DNA of 64,000 bases from NCBI GenBank assembly GCA_026225945.1, contig JAMJFZ010000239.1:29424001-29488000 (forward strand). The letters are read 5' to 3'. The stretch's first letter is position 1, and each line of letters starts with the position of its first letter. A model generated the notes under the pieces. That model was not told the DNA's origin. It saw only the letters and a program-made list of their open reading frames with translations, and made no database searches. Positions 62,440 through 64,000 of this stretch are shown in pieces. The stretch is from Cricetomys ansorgei. Taxonomy: Eukaryota; Chordata; Mammalia; Rodentia; Nesomyidae. The position numbers and the translations under genes are program-made.

Positions 62440-63799
62440 CTGCTGGGGTCTCTTGCTGCAACTGGCCTGCACTTTCACCAGTGGTCTCTTCTGGGCTCTC
62501 TTCATGGTGCCGAGCCTCAACTTCTCTGCACCTTCAATTACTACTGAGGCACACCTTCACCAATGGCCTCTCCTGACCTCTCATAGTGCCAAGCCTCAGT
62601 TGTTCTCCAAGGACCCCTTCATGCCTTCAAAACCAGCAACACCTGGGTGACTCTTACATTACCAAGTTCTGCTAACAGCACGAGATACAACCTCGAGATA
62701 CAACATCTGCCAGTTCTGGAAGACAGTTTCTGTGTGCTTACGCTGAGGAAACACTTTCCAAGTTTTAGGATAGAGTCTGATTTGCATGAAAAACAGCTGA
62801 TTACTTTGTCTGCAGTAAGGGTTCCCTCATTTGATGAGTTCTCATCACCATGGCAGATGTGTCTTATCAGGATCTCTTGTAGACAGGTTTGCAGAAAGAA
62901 AATAAAAAAGAAAGAAAGAAAAAGTTCAGTTTAACTAAGAGACTTTTAGGCCCCAAAGCCATGCTTCCACAGCAGGGGGTCCTAGGCAGCAATTCCCTTT
63001 GCCACTGCTAAGGAGAAACATACAACCTTCTTCATAGACCTCAAATACAAGATCTTGAGCTTCATGCACACGCAAAAAAGCTATCAGAAAACTCAGTGTA
63101 TGAAACAGTATGTTTCACACCAGTGGCAGGAGGGAGTGTTGGCTCCATGATCAGCAAAAGCAGTTAGAACCTTGCTTTTGCCTGCTCCCAGCTGAATTTT
63201 TTATCTCTAAAGGCCTCCATTATGTCTCACCTTGAGCTTTCTTTCTCATTTATTTATTAATCTCACAGCCTTTTCTCTTCATAGAGGCTTATATAGTCTA
63301 TGTCTCTGTTCTTCCTTAGGTGCCTTCAATTAGTATCTTAATCTCTATCCTTTGGTAGCTTCCCTGAGTGTACTTTACCAGACTCTGAGGTCTTGACTCT
63401 CTTTCTCTTCTTCCTCGTCGCCACATTGGATTAGTTGGCATGATATCCTAACCCACTTGGATGTGCCATTTTTTTGTAGTAATCTGCTGTGTGTTCAATA
63501 AGGACAACAAGGAGGCATATTTCATATCTGCAAACTCTTCCGAACCTCAGCAGAGGGGACCAACATCATGGCAAATGCCATACTAAATTGACAGTGGAAC
63601 CCTGAGTGTCTGAGCTCAGGTGCTTTAATTGATTCAGAACTCCTCAGGTACAGATCATAAGCAATCAAACATCCCCCACAGAGATGCAACACCTGCAGAC
63701 AATACAAAATGCCAAGGCCTATGCATTCCTATTTCCAACAGTGCACAAAAACAATTATTTTAAACACAACTAAAAATAAAACTTCCACAACAGTTATAC
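62440..63799 (+). mobile_element. 5'-truncated retroelement: interior plus 3' LTR
   Basis: 62440-63474 matches the interior of the element at 21.7-23.4 kb (tctggaagacagtttctgtg, ttctcatcaccatggcagat) and includes about 500 bp, around 62940-63410, that the other copy lacks. The LTR follows at 63475-63799. No left LTR is present. No gag or pol-like frame is visible; the 65- and 95-codon frames at 62453-62934 are by-products. An (AAAG)n patch lies at 62896-62925. Confidence 0.75.
63475..63799 (+). mobile_element. LTR of the 21.7 kb family, plus strand
   Basis: It starts tgtagtaatctgctgtgtgt and carries the family landmarks cctcagcagaggggaccaac, catcatggcaaatgccatac, caatacaaaatgccaaggcc and an AATAAAACTTCCACAACA end. 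Confidence 0.8.
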
Positions 63800-64000
63800 T
63801 TCTAGGTAAAGCCAAACTCAAAGTTCATACACCAGTTTGCTTCTAGTGCAAGCTTATTAAATTACAGTGTTAAGAGAAAAAGGATAAATACTCATAATTA
63901 AATAAAAATCTCTGGGACCAAAATTAAGTTGGAATGCAAATCAGTGAGTGAGGCTTAAGTCACTTTCCTATTAGATCAGTAAGAGGAAGTCCGTTGATGA
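63800..64000. other. Gene-free window end
   Basis: No gene or element is recognised. Confidence 0.5.

Noticed and set aside
1..64000. CRISPR arrays, operons, ribosome binding sites, tRNA or rRNA genes
   Set aside because: The repeat content is clearly rodent, and no direct-repeat/spacer pattern, cloverleaf or rRNA sequence was seen. The tRNA-like boxes belong to B2/B3 SINEs.

Overview
This window looks like intergenic or deep-intronic DNA from a muroid rodent (the mouse, rat, hamster or vole group). The evidence is the interspersed-repeat content: B1 (7SL-derived) SINEs, B2/B3 (tRNA-derived) SINEs, rodent L1 3' ends with Lx-type 3'UTRs, several LTR elements with TG...CA-like ends, and a few older MIR and L2 relics. 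The DNA is AT-rich and poor in CpG, with no CpG island. I found no convincing protein-coding gene, rRNA, tRNA gene, CRISPR array or bacterial-type signal. The longest open frames fall on simple repeats, a minisatellite or transposon sequence. All family names rest on recognising consensus motifs by eye; no repeat library was searched.

Layout. 1-4.4 kb is mostly unique AT-rich DNA. At 4.45-4.82, 6.55-8.30 and 40.2-40.7 kb lie three copies of one composite repeat. Each has the same left and right flanks around a central microsatellite, but the microsatellite differs: (AAAGG)n, (GAA)n and (ATG)n. Two copies also carry a minisatellite with a 19-bp unit, about 1.3 kb long in one and about 160 bp in the other. 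8.4-21 kb holds scattered SINEs and worn LTR fragments. 21.3-23.4 kb holds an LTR fragment, a perfect 33-bp-arm hairpin and a short two-LTR element with a non-coding interior. The LTR of that element recurs at 27.9, 55.9 (inverted) and 63.5 kb. L1 3' ends lie at 23.9-24.3, 27.7-28.6 (split by one of those LTRs), 29.6-31.0, 31.7-32.0, 38.9-39.3, 46.1-47.3, 53.6-54.9 and 59.9-60.4 kb. The last two are in two opposed halves, as expected from twin priming. The 60 kb copy overlaps a recent 115-bp tandem duplication.

Repeat-free stretches, especially 26.5-27.2 kb, have the dense homeodomain/POU-like motif content seen in conserved non-coding elements. Conservation cannot be judged from one sequence. 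There are no genes here to work together: the window records successive retrotransposition plus local expansion of simple and tandem repeats. The most unusual items are the composite repeat with exchanged microsatellites, the perfect hairpin, the 115-bp duplication and the small two-LTR family.
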